NCBI GenBank assembly: GCA_018401375.1
Contig: JAGYKR010000008.1
Location: 1 to 64,000, forward strand
DNA: 64,000 nucleotides
Direction: 5' to 3'
DNA from: Ilumatobacteraceae bacterium
GTDB lineage: Bacteria; Actinomycetota; Acidimicrobiia; Acidimicrobiales; Ilumatobacteraceae
Position 1 is the first letter of the stretch. Each line of letters begins with the position of its first letter. Below are positions 8,363 to 17,012 of this stretch, one piece after another. The notes beneath the pieces were generated by a model, which was not told the origin of the DNA, did no database searches, and saw nothing but the letters and a program-made list of their open reading frames with translations. The position numbers were made by a program, and so were the translations under genes.

Positions 8363-9358
8363 ATGTCTGCCTATGAAATTGCAGTGATCGGCGGTGACGG
8401 TATTGGACCCGACGTCATCGCAGAGGCGATCAAAGTGGTTCGAGCCGCCGGCGTGGAGATCGCAACCACCGATTTTGACCTCGGCGGTGCCCGTTACCTG
8501 CGTGACGGCGAGATCCTGTCGGACCGGACCCTCGATGAGTTGCGCCGATTCGATGCGATTCTGCTCGGTGCGGTGGGAACCCCCGAGGTCCCACCGGGGG
8601 TGATTGAACGAGGTCTGTTGCTCAAGATGCGTTTTGAGTTGGATCTGTATGTGAATCAGCGCCCTTTCGTGCAGGCCGCCACCACGGACAGTCCGGGTCA
8701 CGAGTTCATCGTGATCCGCGAGAACACCGAGGGGCCGTATGTGGGCGAGGGCGGCGTGCTGCGCCGTGGTACGCCTCATGAAGTGGCCACCCAAGGATCG
8801 GTCAATACCCGCATGGGGGTGGAGCGCTGCGTGCGGTACGCATTTGAACTCGCTGCTTCTCGTCCGCGCAAACATCTGACGATGGTGCATAAGACCAATG
8901 TGCTGACCTTCGCTGGTGATCTGTGGCAGCGGGTCACCGACGAGGTGGCCACAGAGTTTCCCGATGTCTCCGTGGCGTATAACCACGTGGACGCGGCCTG
9001 TATCTATTTTGTTCAGGACCCGAGCAGATATGACGTGGTGGTCACCGACAACTTGTTCGGCGACATCCTCACCGACCTCGGCGGGGCGGTGTCGGGTGGG
9101 ATCGGTCTGGCCTCCTCCGCCAATCTGAATCCGGCTCGTACCGGACCATCAATGTTTGAACCGGTCCACGGCTCGGCCCCGGATATCGCCGGTACGAACA
9201 CCGCTAATCCGATCGCTGCCATATTGAGTGCAGCACTTATGCTTGACTTCCTCGGAGAAGACAGCGCAGCAGAGCGAATCAGGTCTGCCTGCGCCCAACC
9301 TTCGCAGGGTTCCACTACCGACATCGGCGATCTGATCGCCTCACGACTGGCAGGATGA
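8363..9358 (+). CDS. leuB: 3-isopropylmalate dehydrogenase
   Basis: LeuB oxidatively decarboxylates 3-isopropylmalate in leucine synthesis. In organisms with citramalate synthase it also acts on methylmalate on the route to 2-oxobutyrate and isoleucine. The 331-residue protein has the N-terminal [10 protein letters not shown], the substrate loop [15 protein letters not shown], the metal-binding segment [14 protein letters not shown] and the C-terminal [13 protein letters not shown]. The ATG at 8363 is preferred over a GTG at 8342. It is 4 bp upstream of ilvE, so the two form an operon. cimA, whose product is also processed by LeuCDB, lies 2 kb downstream. Confidence 0.96.
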   Translation: MSAYEIAVIGGDGIGPDVIAEAIKVVRAAGVEIATTDFDLGGARYLRDGEILSDRTLDELRRFDAILLGAVGTPEVPPGVIERGLLLKMRFELDLYVNQRPFVQAATTDSPGHEFIVIRENTEGPYVGEGGVLRRGTPHEVATQGSVNTRMGVERCVRYAFELAASRPRKHLTMVHKTNVLTFAGDLWQRVTDEVATEFPDVSVAYNHVDAACIYFVQDPSRYDVVVTDNLFGDILTDLGGAVSGGIGLASSANLNPARTGPSMFEPVHGSAPDIAGTNTANPIAAILSAALMLDFLGEDSAAERIRSACAQPSQGSTTDIGDLIASRLAG

Positions 9359-9362
9359 CGCA

Positions 9363-10280
9363 ATGCCGATTACGCCCACACCAAAGATTTGGATGAACGG
9401 TGACCTGGTCGATTGGGACCAAGCGCAGGTTCATGTCCTGACTCATACCTTGCACTACGGAACCGGAGTGTTTGAGGGGATTCGAGCTTATGAGACCGCC
9501 GATGGCCCGGCCATCTTCCGTTTGACCGAGCACATTGAGCGCCTTTTTAACTCGGCCAAGATTCTCGGCATGACCATCCCCTACACGGTGGATGAACTGA
9601 TCGCAGCCACTAAGGCCACGGTGGCCTCTACCGGTCTTCCGGCCTGCTACGTCCGGCCGCTCGCCTACTACGGCTACGGGGAGATGGGTCTCAACACCCT
9701 GCCCTGTCAGGTGGATGTCGCAATCGCATGTTGGCCCTGGGGTGCATATCTCGGTGACGACGCAGTGGCCAAGGGTGTACGAATGAAAATCTCCTCGTGG
9801 ACCCGTCACGACCACAACACCATGCCGCCGGCGGCCAAGACCGTCGGGAACTATGTGAACTCCTCATTGGCCAAGGTGGAAGCCCTCAATGCCGGTTATG
9901 AGGAGGCGATCATGCTGGCCCCCAATGGCCTCGTGGCCGAATGCACCGGGGAGAACATTTTTGTCTCGCGCAACGGCATCTTCTTGACCCCGCCGATCTC
10001 TGCCGGGGCGCTTGAGGGCATCACCCAAAACTCGGTGATGCGGATCGCAGCGGATCTCGGAATCGACATCCGGGTGGACAACATTGCCCGCAGTGACCTC
10101 TACATCGCTGAAGAAGCCTTTGTTTGTGGCACAGCCGCCGAGGTGTCGTCCGTGCGTTCGGTGGATGACCGGGAGATCCCGTGTCCCGGCCCGAAGACCG
10201 TTGCCATCGCTGAGGTGTACGCCAAAGCCGTGCGCGGCGAGGATCCTCGCTACCGCGACTGGTGCGAACTCGCCGGCTGA
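9363..10280 (+). CDS. ilvE: Branched-chain amino acid aminotransferase
   Basis: IlvE is a PLP enzyme that makes the last transamination to Leu, Ile and Val. The 305-residue protein matches fold-type IV aminotransferases: HYGTGVFEGIRAYET (31-45), the PLP lysine K159 in PPAAKTVGNY, GENIF after the active site and LEGITQNSV with the phosphate-binding turn. GTAAEV near the C terminus is also conserved. Length and motif order equal E. coli IlvE. The start is 4 nt after the leuB stop, so translation is probably coupled. Confidence 0.96.
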   Translation: MPITPTPKIWMNGDLVDWDQAQVHVLTHTLHYGTGVFEGIRAYETADGPAIFRLTEHIERLFNSAKILGMTIPYTVDELIAATKATVASTGLPACYVRPLAYYGYGEMGLNTLPCQVDVAIACWPWGAYLGDDAVAKGVRMKISSWTRHDHNTMPPAAKTVGNYVNSSLAKVEALNAGYEEAIMLAPNGLVAECTGENIFVSRNGIFLTPPISAGALEGITQNSVMRIAADLGIDIRVDNIARSDLYIAEEAFVCGTAAEVSSVRSVDDREIPCPGPKTVAIAEVYAKAVRGEDPRYRDWCELAG

Positions 10281-10296
10281 TAACAGCCCAACTGAT

Positions 10297-11229
10297 TTAG
10301 CGCACTGCCTCAAACAACATCTTGAGGAACAGATCTCGGTCGGCTGCGGTCACAACGAGGGCGTTTGGTTCCTTGCCTGTGAAGCCGAGCAGATCCATGA
10401 CAACCATCCCGCGAGTGAGCGGGCTTTCGGTCTCCACTTCGCAGTGCAGATGCCGGGTCTGCGTGGCGATGGCCGGGTTAATCGCATAGGCCATTGCAAT
10501 CGGGTCGGGCAGATCAAAGCCAGAAAGTTTTGTGTGGTGATGGCAAAACTCGATCAGCGTCTTTTGGATGTCCACGCACATTTCGGCCACGGGGGTACCC
10601 ACAGCACGAAGTGCTGCAGCATCGGTTGGTTCCATCACTGCGTAGGTGCGTGAGATGTCCCAGCCAACGAACTCGAGTGGCAGCCCGGACCGCAGCACCA
10701 CGTCCACAGCGTGGGGATCCACCCACATATTGAACTCGGCCACCGGATTTTGGTTCCCGATGTGATCGGCCACTGCTCCCATCACCACTACACGGGCCAC
10801 GCGACCCACGAGTGAAGGATCCTTTTCGAGGGCGATCGCAATATTCGTCAAAGGTCCGAGGGTGACCACCTCCAAGGTGCCGGCATGGGCGTGGGAGGCA
10901 GCAATCAAAGCGTCGGCGGCGTGGCCGGGCGCAGGGAGGCGGCCAGTCAAGGGGAGACCGATATCGCCCATGCCGTCTTGGCCGTGGACATACTGTCCGG
11001 TGCTCAGCGGTAGGCGCAGTGGCACTGCCGCTCCGGCGTGGATCGGTACATCGCTGCGGTCGCAGAGTTCAGCCACATAGAGGGCATTTTGAACGCCGTG
11101 TTCGAGGGGGACGTTGCCGGCCACGATTCCGATTGAGACGACATCAATATCGGGGTGTCGCAGGGCGATCACTAAGGCCACGGCATCATCGCTGGCGGTA
11201 TCGGTATCGATGAAAAAGGGACGCGTCAT
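10297..11229 (-). CDS. Inosine/uridine-preferring nucleoside hydrolase family
   Basis: The 310-residue protein belongs to the nucleoside N-ribohydrolase family, which splits nucleosides to base and ribose with a bound calcium ion. The N-terminal Asp cluster reads FIDTDTASDDAVAL rather than the usual DTDPGxDDA, but both calcium-binding aspartates remain. Later motifs are VTLGPLTN, EFNMWVDPHA and DPIAMA. The specificity cannot be told. The ATG at 11229 is preferred over a TTG three codons upstream. It lies between ilvE and cimA on the opposite strand. Confidence 0.88.
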   Translation of the reverse strand: MTRPFFIDTDTASDDAVALVIALRHPDIDVVSIGIVAGNVPLEHGVQNALYVAELCDRSDVPIHAGAAVPLRLPLSTGQYVHGQDGMGDIGLPLTGRLPAPGHAADALIAASHAHAGTLEVVTLGPLTNIAIALEKDPSLVGRVARVVVMGAVADHIGNQNPVAEFNMWVDPHAVDVVLRSGLPLEFVGWDISRTYAVMEPTDAAALRAVGTPVAEMCVDIQKTLIEFCHHHTKLSGFDLPDPIAMAYAINPAIATQTRHLHCEVETESPLTRGMVVMDLLGFTGKEPNALVVTAADRDLFLKMLFEAVR

Positions 11230-11283
11230 GCCGGGCAATCTAGATCTGCCGACCGCGTTTCACGGCAGCCGCTATCTTCGGAG

Positions 11284-11312
11284 TTGACGTTTGGTGATAT
11301 CTGGGGTTGAAT
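11284..11312 (+). promoter_or_regulatory. Candidate promoter of the cimA leader
   Basis: TTGACG at 11284-11289 and TTGAAT at 11307-11312 are separated by 17 bp. Transcription would then begin at about 11319-11321, on or next to the leader ATG at 11321, giving a leaderless leader peptide. Confidence 0.5.
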
Positions 11313-11320
11313 AACGGGTG

Positions 11321-11362
11321 ATGAGCAACGCAGCAGCCACCGCCATCATCATTATTTCCTAG
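11321..11362 (+). CDS. Ile-rich leader peptide of cimA
   Basis: A 13-codon frame encodes MSNAAATAIIIIS and ends at TAG (11360-11362). Codons 9-12 are ATC ATC ATT ATT, four isoleucines in a row. It is followed at once by a hairpin and then by an intrinsic terminator before cimA. This is the layout of ribosome-mediated attenuation in ilv, leu and trp operons. Isoleucine is the distal product of the citramalate route started by CimA, so the reporter amino acid fits the gene controlled. No Shine-Dalgarno sequence is seen; the promoter spacing suggests leaderless translation. The peptide itself probably has no other function. Confidence 0.85.
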   Translation: MSNAAATAIIIIS

Positions 11363-11386
11363 TGCACGGGTCCTTCACTCGTGCAC
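11362..11386 (+). other. Leader hairpin after the Ile peptide
   Basis: GTGCACG (11362-11368) pairs with CGTGCAC (11380-11386) around an 11-nt loop. It starts on the last base of the leader stop codon, so a ribosome at the Ile codons or at the stop would affect it. It could be a pause hairpin or part of a competing fold; the exact antiterminator pairing was not resolved. Confidence 0.7.
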
Positions 11387-11390
11387 GCTC

Positions 11391-11420
11391 AGCCGCCCTC
11401 CGGGCGGCTCTTTTGATTTT
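11391..11420 (+). terminator. Intrinsic terminator (attenuator) before cimA
   Basis: AGCCGCCC (11391-11398), a 3-nt loop TCC and GGGCGGCT (11402-11409) form a perfect 8-bp GC stem followed by TTTTGATTTT (11411-11420). It sits between the leader peptide and the cimA ribosome site, GGGAG at 11422-11426. Confidence 0.92.
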
Positions 11421-11431
11421 CGGGAGCACTC

Positions 11432-13084
11432 ATGTCCAGCACAACTGACACGCCAACAACAGACCGAGCAACCCACGCCATCTCCGATCACCAATCGGTG
11501 ATCGACCTTGCAGGGGCTGAGCATGTGGAGGTCTTTGACACCACCTTGCGCGATGGCCTCCAGGTAGAGGGCGTCTCGGCCACCGTCGAAGACAAACTGC
11601 GGATCGCCGAGCAACTTGACCATCTCGGCGTGGACTTCATCGAAGGTGGGTGGCCAGGTGCGAACCCTAAAGACATTGAATTCTTCCAGCGCGCCGTCAC
11701 CGAGTTGAATTTGAACGCTTCAACGCTGGTGGCCTTCGGCTCCACTCGGCGTCCTCGGGGCAAGGTGGATGACGATGCGACCCTGCGCAATCTGCTCGAC
11801 GCCCAGACTTCGGCGGTGTGCATTGTGGCGAAGAGTTGGGATTATCACGTTCTGGAAGCTCTGCAAACCACCCTCGATGAAGGCGAGGCGATGGTGGCGG
11901 ACTCTGTGGCCTTTTTGCACGGTGCCGGCCGGCGAGTGCTCGTGGACATGGAACACTTTTTCGACGGTTTTAAGGCCAATCCTGAGTTTGCGTTGCGGAT
12001 CCTCGAGGCAGCGATCGTCAAAGGTGCGAGCCATCTCGTGCTGTGCGACACCAACGGTGGATCCCTGCCCCACGAAATCGAGCAGATCGTGTCCACGGTG
12101 CACGCCCACGTTGGTGGTGACGTGACCATCGGCATTCACTGCCACGATGACACCGGTTGCGCGGTAGCGAACTCATTGGCTGCGGTCCGCGGTGGGGCCC
12201 GGCACGTACAAGGAACCCTCAACGGGCTCGGTGAGCGGACGGGTAACGCAAACCTGACCACGATCATCGGCAACCTCGAACTCAAGCTCGGTTATCGCGC
12301 TCTCCCGCTCGGGAACCTGCCGCGGCTGACCGCAGTCAGTCATCATGTGGCTGAACTGCTGAATCGGTCCGTGAACCCGCAGGCCCCGTACGTCGGCTCA
12401 TCGGCTTTCGCTCATAAGGCGGGATTGCACGTCTCGGCAATCGCCCGGGCCAAGGATGCCTATGAGCATGTGGAACCTGAATCCGTGGGCAACGGCACGC
12501 GTTTCGTGGTCTCAGAGATGGCTGGTCGGGCCACGATCCAAATGAAAGCTGATGAGATCGGCATCGAGATGGATGGCGCGGCGATCAATCAGGTGATCGA
12601 TGATCTCAAGCGTCTTGAGCACGAGGGATACCACTTCGAAGCAGCCGATGGTTCGCTGGAATTGCTGATGCGCCGTGCTGCTGGCTGGACCCAGGATTTC
12701 TTCACGGTGGAATCCATGCGGGTCATCACCGACGAGCTACCCGGTGGGGAGTTCGGGACCGAAGCCACGGTCAAGGTCTGGGTGGGCGATGAGCGCCACG
12801 TGTTTATCGCTGAGGGCAACGGCCCGGTCAATGCGATCGATACTGCTCTCCGTAAGGCGTTGGTCAAGTACTACCCCTCACTGGAAAAGATCCATTTGAC
12901 TGACTTCACCGTGCGGATTCTCGATGGGGGACAGGCCACCGGGGCTGTCACTCGAGTCCTGTTGAGCGCCACTAACGGCGCTCGGGACTGGACCACCATC
13001 GGTGTCAGCGCAAACGTGATCGAGGCTTCTTGGCGAGCCCTCGAAGAGAGCATCACCTACGGATTGCTGCATGCACCGGCCTGA
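11432..13084 (+). CDS. cimA: (R)-citramalate synthase
   Basis: CimA condenses pyruvate with acetyl-CoA to citramalate, the threonine-independent entry to isoleucine. The 550-residue protein has FDTTLRDGLQVEGVSATVED followed by KLRIAEQLDHLG and FIEGGWPGANPKD, which mark the citramalate-synthase branch rather than LeuA. The metal site GIHCHDDTGCAVAN and GLGERTGNANL follow, then the linker HKAGLHVSA and a C-terminal LeuA-type allosteric dimer domain (about 410-545). The ATG at 11432 has GGGAG 5 nt upstream. Expression is likely set by the Ile-codon attenuator directly upstream. Confidence 0.94.
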   Translation: MSSTTDTPTTDRATHAISDHQSVIDLAGAEHVEVFDTTLRDGLQVEGVSATVEDKLRIAEQLDHLGVDFIEGGWPGANPKDIEFFQRAVTELNLNASTLVAFGSTRRPRGKVDDDATLRNLLDAQTSAVCIVAKSWDYHVLEALQTTLDEGEAMVADSVAFLHGAGRRVLVDMEHFFDGFKANPEFALRILEAAIVKGASHLVLCDTNGGSLPHEIEQIVSTVHAHVGGDVTIGIHCHDDTGCAVANSLAAVRGGARHVQGTLNGLGERTGNANLTTIIGNLELKLGYRALPLGNLPRLTAVSHHVAELLNRSVNPQAPYVGSSAFAHKAGLHVSAIARAKDAYEHVEPESVGNGTRFVVSEMAGRATIQMKADEIGIEMDGAAINQVIDDLKRLEHEGYHFEAADGSLELLMRRAAGWTQDFFTVESMRVITDELPGGEFGTEATVKVWVGDERHVFIAEGNGPVNAIDTALRKALVKYYPSLEKIHLTDFTVRILDGGQATGAVTRVLLSATNGARDWTTIGVSANVIEASWRALEESITYGLLHAPA

Positions 13085-13162
13085 TTCGCACGCTGTGGCG
13101 TGATTTGCCATTCGCGGTCCTGCCATATCTGTGGGTTCTGACGCACGGTGCGCTAGAACTGC

Positions 13163-13708
13163 ATGGGTATGGCTGCTCCGCGTTTCGCTCCCGTGTCCCC
13201 GGTCTCTGAATCTCGGGCCTACTCATCACCTGACCACGTCCCTGACGGCTGGGTCCCACAGCGCCCCGGCGAGGTGAACGGACTGCAGCCCCGTGAGAGT
13301 CGCCTCGGTGCTCAGGGGCCGGATCAAGGTTTTGCGCTGCGGATCGCCCGCCTGCTCGAACCAGAAATCCAGGTGACGCCGGGTGAGCACCGCGCCGATG
13401 CGATCCGGGGCTGTCTCGGGATCGCACTGCGCCGAGCATCGATCTTCAGCCGTGCCCCGGTTGTTCACGACCTGCGACTCGCGCTCGTGATCTGGGGGTA
13501 TTTTGATCCTTCTCCTGAGGCCGATCTCGTTGAGGTTCGGTCCGGATTGTTCGAAGGGGTGGCCCACACCGCCCACCATTACGCCGAGGGACGCCACATC
13601 GCGGATCTCGTCCCGGAGTCCACTTTGCGCCTCACACCTGAGTTGGCCTCGGCCCGTTATAAAGGGGACTGGCGCACGCTGACTGGCGTGGGCTCCGCGT
13701 CCCACTGA
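13163..13708 (+). CDS. Conserved hypothetical protein
   Basis: The 181-residue protein is not recognised. The first 55 residues are Pro/Ser-rich and likely disordered. The remainder reads as a compact soluble domain with VVHDLRLALVIWGYF, a conserved-looking HTAHHYAEGRHIADLVPE, and ARYKGDWRTL near the C terminus. There is no signal peptide or membrane span. ATG codons at 13163 and 13169 are both possible starts. It ends 13 nt before the enoyl-CoA hydratase gene on the same strand, so the two may be co-transcribed, which hints at a link to acyl-CoA metabolism but no more. Confidence 0.7.
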   Translation: MGMAAPRFAPVSPVSESRAYSSPDHVPDGWVPQRPGEVNGLQPRESRLGAQGPDQGFALRIARLLEPEIQVTPGEHRADAIRGCLGIALRRASIFSRAPVVHDLRLALVIWGYFDPSPEADLVEVRSGLFEGVAHTAHHYAEGRHIADLVPESTLRLTPELASARYKGDWRTLTGVGSASH

Positions 13709-13721
13709 GGGGACTACTTGG

Positions 13722-14561
13722 ATGTCCGAGCAATACGAAACCATCGCCGTGGATCGGCCAGCCGAGGGCGTGTTCAAGATCACGTTGAATCGTCCCGAGG
13801 CCCGAAACGCCCAGAACAAGGCGATGACCTACGAGCTGAATGCGGCCTTTGACCAGGCGGCAGGCGATCCCGAGGCCAAAGTTGTGATCCTTGCCGGAGA
13901 GGGTCCGCACTTTAACTCCGGTCATGACCTGCGCGACCCGGCCTCAATGGACGAGTTCACGCCGGTGGGCACATGGCGCGAGTTTGATCAGCCTGGCCAA
14001 GAAGGTCCGATGGCGATTGAACAAGAGATCTATCTCGGCATGTGTGTGCGCTGGCGGAACTTTCCGAAACCGACCATCGCTCAAGTCCATGGACGGACCA
14101 TCGCTGGTGGATTGATGTTGATGTGGGTCTGTGACCTGATCGTGGCAGCCGATGATGCAACCTTTAATGATCCGACTGTTGCGTTCGGTGTGAACGGGGT
14201 TGAGTATTTTGCTCATCCTTGGGAGCTTGGGGTTCGCAAGGCCAAGGAGATGTTGTTCACCGGTGATCCCGTGGACGCCGAGACGGCACGGATGCTCGGC
14301 ATGGTCAATCACGTGGTACCCCGCACGGAGTTGGATTCTTTCACCTTGGCTTTGGCTTCACGGATCGCAACCAAGCCGTCGATGGGCCTCAAGTTGGCCA
14401 AGATGTCGGTCAATCAAGCCCTTGATGCCCAAGGCTTCAACGTGGCTCTCAATGCGGCGATGTCGCTGCAACAGTTGGGGCATTCCAACAATCAGCAGGT
14501 ATTCGGGATGCCGGTAGATCCCACCGGGTTACCTGAGTCGCTGCGTCCGCCGAAGACCTGA
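13722..14561 (+). CDS. Enoyl-CoA hydratase/isomerase family protein
   Basis: The 279-residue protein has the crotonase fold: ITLNRPEARNAQN near the N terminus, the first oxyanion-hole segment GPHFNSGHDLRD and the second segment VHGRTIAGGLMLMWVCDLIVA. The two glutamates of classic enoyl-CoA hydratase are not in their usual GGGCEL and PE contexts (here AGGLML and VEYFAHPWELG). The reaction may therefore be an isomerisation or another crotonase activity. It would act on acyl-CoA thioesters in the cytoplasm. It follows the hypothetical gene by 13 nt. Confidence 0.85.
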   Translation: MSEQYETIAVDRPAEGVFKITLNRPEARNAQNKAMTYELNAAFDQAAGDPEAKVVILAGEGPHFNSGHDLRDPASMDEFTPVGTWREFDQPGQEGPMAIEQEIYLGMCVRWRNFPKPTIAQVHGRTIAGGLMLMWVCDLIVAADDATFNDPTVAFGVNGVEYFAHPWELGVRKAKEMLFTGDPVDAETARMLGMVNHVVPRTELDSFTLALASRIATKPSMGLKLAKMSVNQALDAQGFNVALNAAMSLQQLGHSNNQQVFGMPVDPTGLPESLRPPKT

Positions 14562-14589
14562 ATCACTGCGGGGGACGACTGCTCGGGGA

Positions 14590-14958
14590 CTACTCGGCAG
14601 CGACGGCGTGGGCTTGAAGGTGAGCGAGATCCACGTATTCGAGAGCCGACACATGGGTGCTCTCGAGCACTACTTCGCAGGCTGCTCCGGCCTCAAAAGC
14701 TTCAGCCCAGCGTGAAGCGCAGACACACCATTGATCACCTGGCTTCAGACCGGCAAAACCGTATTGGGGTGCTGGTGTGGACAGGTCGTTGCCACAACTG
14801 GCACTGAACTCGAGGAACTCAGCGGTCACCCGGCAACAAATCACATGCATCCCGGGATCGTCCCCATGGTTCTCGCAGCAGCCGGTGCGGTAGTAGCCGG
14901 TGAGCGGATCCATCGAACAGGGGATCAGTTCGGTGCCGAGGACGTTGATCTGTTGCAT
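14590..14958 (-). CDS. DUF2237 family protein
   Basis: The 122-residue protein matches the DUF2237 family along its length: NVLGTELIPCSMDPLTGYYR, GCCENHGDDPGMHVICCRVT, FLEFSASCGNDLSTP, YGFAGLKPGDQWCVCASRW and AACEVVLESTHVSALE. Several Cys residues (CC, CC, CVC) suggest metal or redox chemistry, but no function is established for the family. It is a single gene, convergent with the hydratase gene. Confidence 0.88.
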   Translation of the reverse strand: MQQINVLGTELIPCSMDPLTGYYRTGCCENHGDDPGMHVICCRVTAEFLEFSASCGNDLSTPAPQYGFAGLKPGDQWCVCASRWAEAFEAGAACEVVLESTHVSALEYVDLAHLQAHAVAAE

Positions 14959-15027
14959 TCCCCCATCTGAGCAGGTCTGGGGTGCGCGAGCGAGTCCGGC
15001 TCTCCGATCAGGTCCCCGCAGATGAGA

Positions 15028-15735
15028 TCAAACGAGGTTTACGCCCACGAGTTGGCCGATCACGAATGTGACCGCACAAGCTCCGAGCACAATCAGAATC
15101 TGGCGTGAGATTGCCCACGGCAGGGCTCGTTCCGCGAAACGTCCGATCAGACCACCGACGGCACCGGCGGCCACCACACCGATGAGCACCGAAGCGAGGC
15201 CGGCGGCGAACCCATCGGTAATGAACCACGGAACGATCGGCATCACCGCGCCGAACACGAAACAGATGAACGACGACAGCGCAGTCCACCACGGTGATGG
15301 CAGGTCCTCGGGGTTAACACCGAATTCGTTGCGGGCATGAACTAGTAAGGCGGTCTCGGGGTGACGCATCACCGAGGTGGCGGCGATCAGCGCCTGCTCG
15401 GCTTCCATGCCATGGCTCTCGTAGAGTTCAGCTAACTCCTCTGTCTCATGTTCGGGGTTATTCAGGAGTTCGCGACGCTCTACGTCAAGTTCCCGAGAGA
15501 TGAGATCGTTCTGGGCGGAAACGCTGACCCATTCACCAGCGGCCATTGAGATCGCTCCCGCCACGGCGCCCGCGATCCCGGCGAGGCGGACGATCGAGGA
15601 ATCCACCCCGGTGGCAGCGAAGCCAAGAATCAACGAAACATTGGAGACGAGACCATCATTGACGCCAAACACAGAGGCCCGAACGAGCCCTCCAGAGACG
15701 GAGCGATGGCCGGGATGAGGTTCGCGGGTTTTCAC
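15028..15735 (-). CDS. VIT1/CCC1-family Fe2+/Mn2+ transporter
   Basis: The 235-residue membrane protein has the VIT-family N terminus GVNDGLVSNVSLILGFAATG and the motif GAISMAAGEWVSVSAQNDL. A charged cytoplasmic segment rich in Glu (about 80-130, typical of the metal-binding region) and three C-terminal membrane spans follow. Family members move iron or manganese across membranes. The GTG at 15735 has TAGCCT 7 nt upstream on its strand, another leaderless-type start. Confidence 0.9.
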   Translation of the reverse strand: MKTREPHPGHRSVSGGLVRASVFGVNDGLVSNVSLILGFAATGVDSSIVRLAGIAGAVAGAISMAAGEWVSVSAQNDLISRELDVERRELLNNPEHETEELAELYESHGMEAEQALIAATSVMRHPETALLVHARNEFGVNPEDLPSPWWTALSSFICFVFGAVMPIVPWFITDGFAAGLASVLIGVVAAGAVGGLIGRFAERALPWAISRQILIVLGACAVTFVIGQLVGVNLV

Positions 15736-15771
15736 CTCACAAAGGCTACTGCGCTGTGCATGGGCTAGCGG

Positions 15772-17012
15772 TCAGCCCACATGATCGCTGGTGACGGGAA
15801 TCGAGATCGGGCTGCGGCCAAGGATCGCACCCGAGTACCGGATGTCGGAGGGGTCCACCGCATAACGCAGATCAGGGAATCTCTGCATCAGCATTCCGAT
15901 GGCAATCTGACCTTCGAGGCGAGCGAGCGGAGCCCCGAGACAAAAATGGAGGCCGTATCCGAAGCCAAGGTGCTGCATTGCGTCCGTCCGGGTCAGGTCC
16001 AGCGATTCGGGATCGCTGAATCGCTGTGGGTCACGGTTCGCGCTTCCCACTCCGAGGAACACGGTCTGGCCAGCGCGGATGTGCACCCCGTGGCGTTCGT
16101 GATCTTGCGCTGCGATCCGAACCATCACTTTGGTGGGACCGTCATAGCGATGCAGTTCTTCAACGGTGTGACCGATTGTTTCCGGGTGATCCACTAACCA
16201 GGCCTGCTGATCGGGATGATCGAGCAGTGAACGAGTGCCATTTGCGATCAGGTTGGTGGTGGTCTCATGGCCGCCGAACAGCAACAGTGTGCAGGCCCCG
16301 ACAAGTTCGGTGGATGACAGCGGCGGATCTGCCAGGTCGCGCGCTGCGATCAGCGCCAGGAATCAGATTGTCCCCGGGAAGCGTTCGTAATGGGCAATCG
16401 AATCAGCCCGGTATTAGGTGGCAAAACGTGCGACTGCCCGCAGCAGCTGGCTGCCCTGAGTGGACTTGTTGTTCGTACCGAAAAACAGTTGCTGCGAGCT
16501 GATGGCTCCAGTCTTGCGATGTCACGATCCCTCAGCGGGGACGCCAGGCAGTTCACGGCGTCTGTCGCCGGTGGCGGAAACGCAAGCGAGAGCAGGTCCG
16601 GCATGTCCGGTCGCGCGCGTCTCGACACCATCTGCTGGCGCTCTTAAACGATCCCACCACTTCTTCCACGTGGGGACACCAGTTTCCACTGCCTTGGGGT
16701 AAGGCGCGCCGTACCGGTCCCCTTCAAGCGTTCGTGATAAGGCCAGATCCGCGCGAAAAGATATCCACCTCCGTAAGAGTCAAAGGTGTCGCGAGCGTTG
16801 CACGGGCCTCAGGTCCAAGAGGAAGCGATTCCAACTTGAGGTTAAGCATGATCGGCGGACAGTTGACCTGATCTCTGAAGCCGTCGTGCACAGCCTCATA
16901 GGTGGAAAGGAACCAGGCATGATGCTCAGGGCCAGACCACGGGGCCGTGCTGGGGTCCTGCAGACCCCGTGAGGTCTTGGATGGCCTTCTCGGAGAGGAG
17001 GTCAGTGATCAT
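15772..17012 (-). pseudogene. Cytochrome P450, frameshifted 5-prime half
   Basis: The intact 3-prime part (15772-16362) encodes the I helix FGGHETTTNL, the K helix EELHR and the heme loop FGYGLHFCLGAPLARLE with its Cys ligand. Upstream the same frame has TGA at 16363-16365 and TAA at 16414-16416. P450 sequence continues in other frames: SLAFPPPAT, then LRDRDI, then FFGTNNKSTQG, YHERL and an N terminus MITDLLSEKAIQD starting at 17012. The total span, 1241 bp, equals a normal P450. The gene follows the thiolase gene on the same strand. It may be a real pseudogene or carry consensus errors, because the damage continues into the neighbour. Confidence 0.8.
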
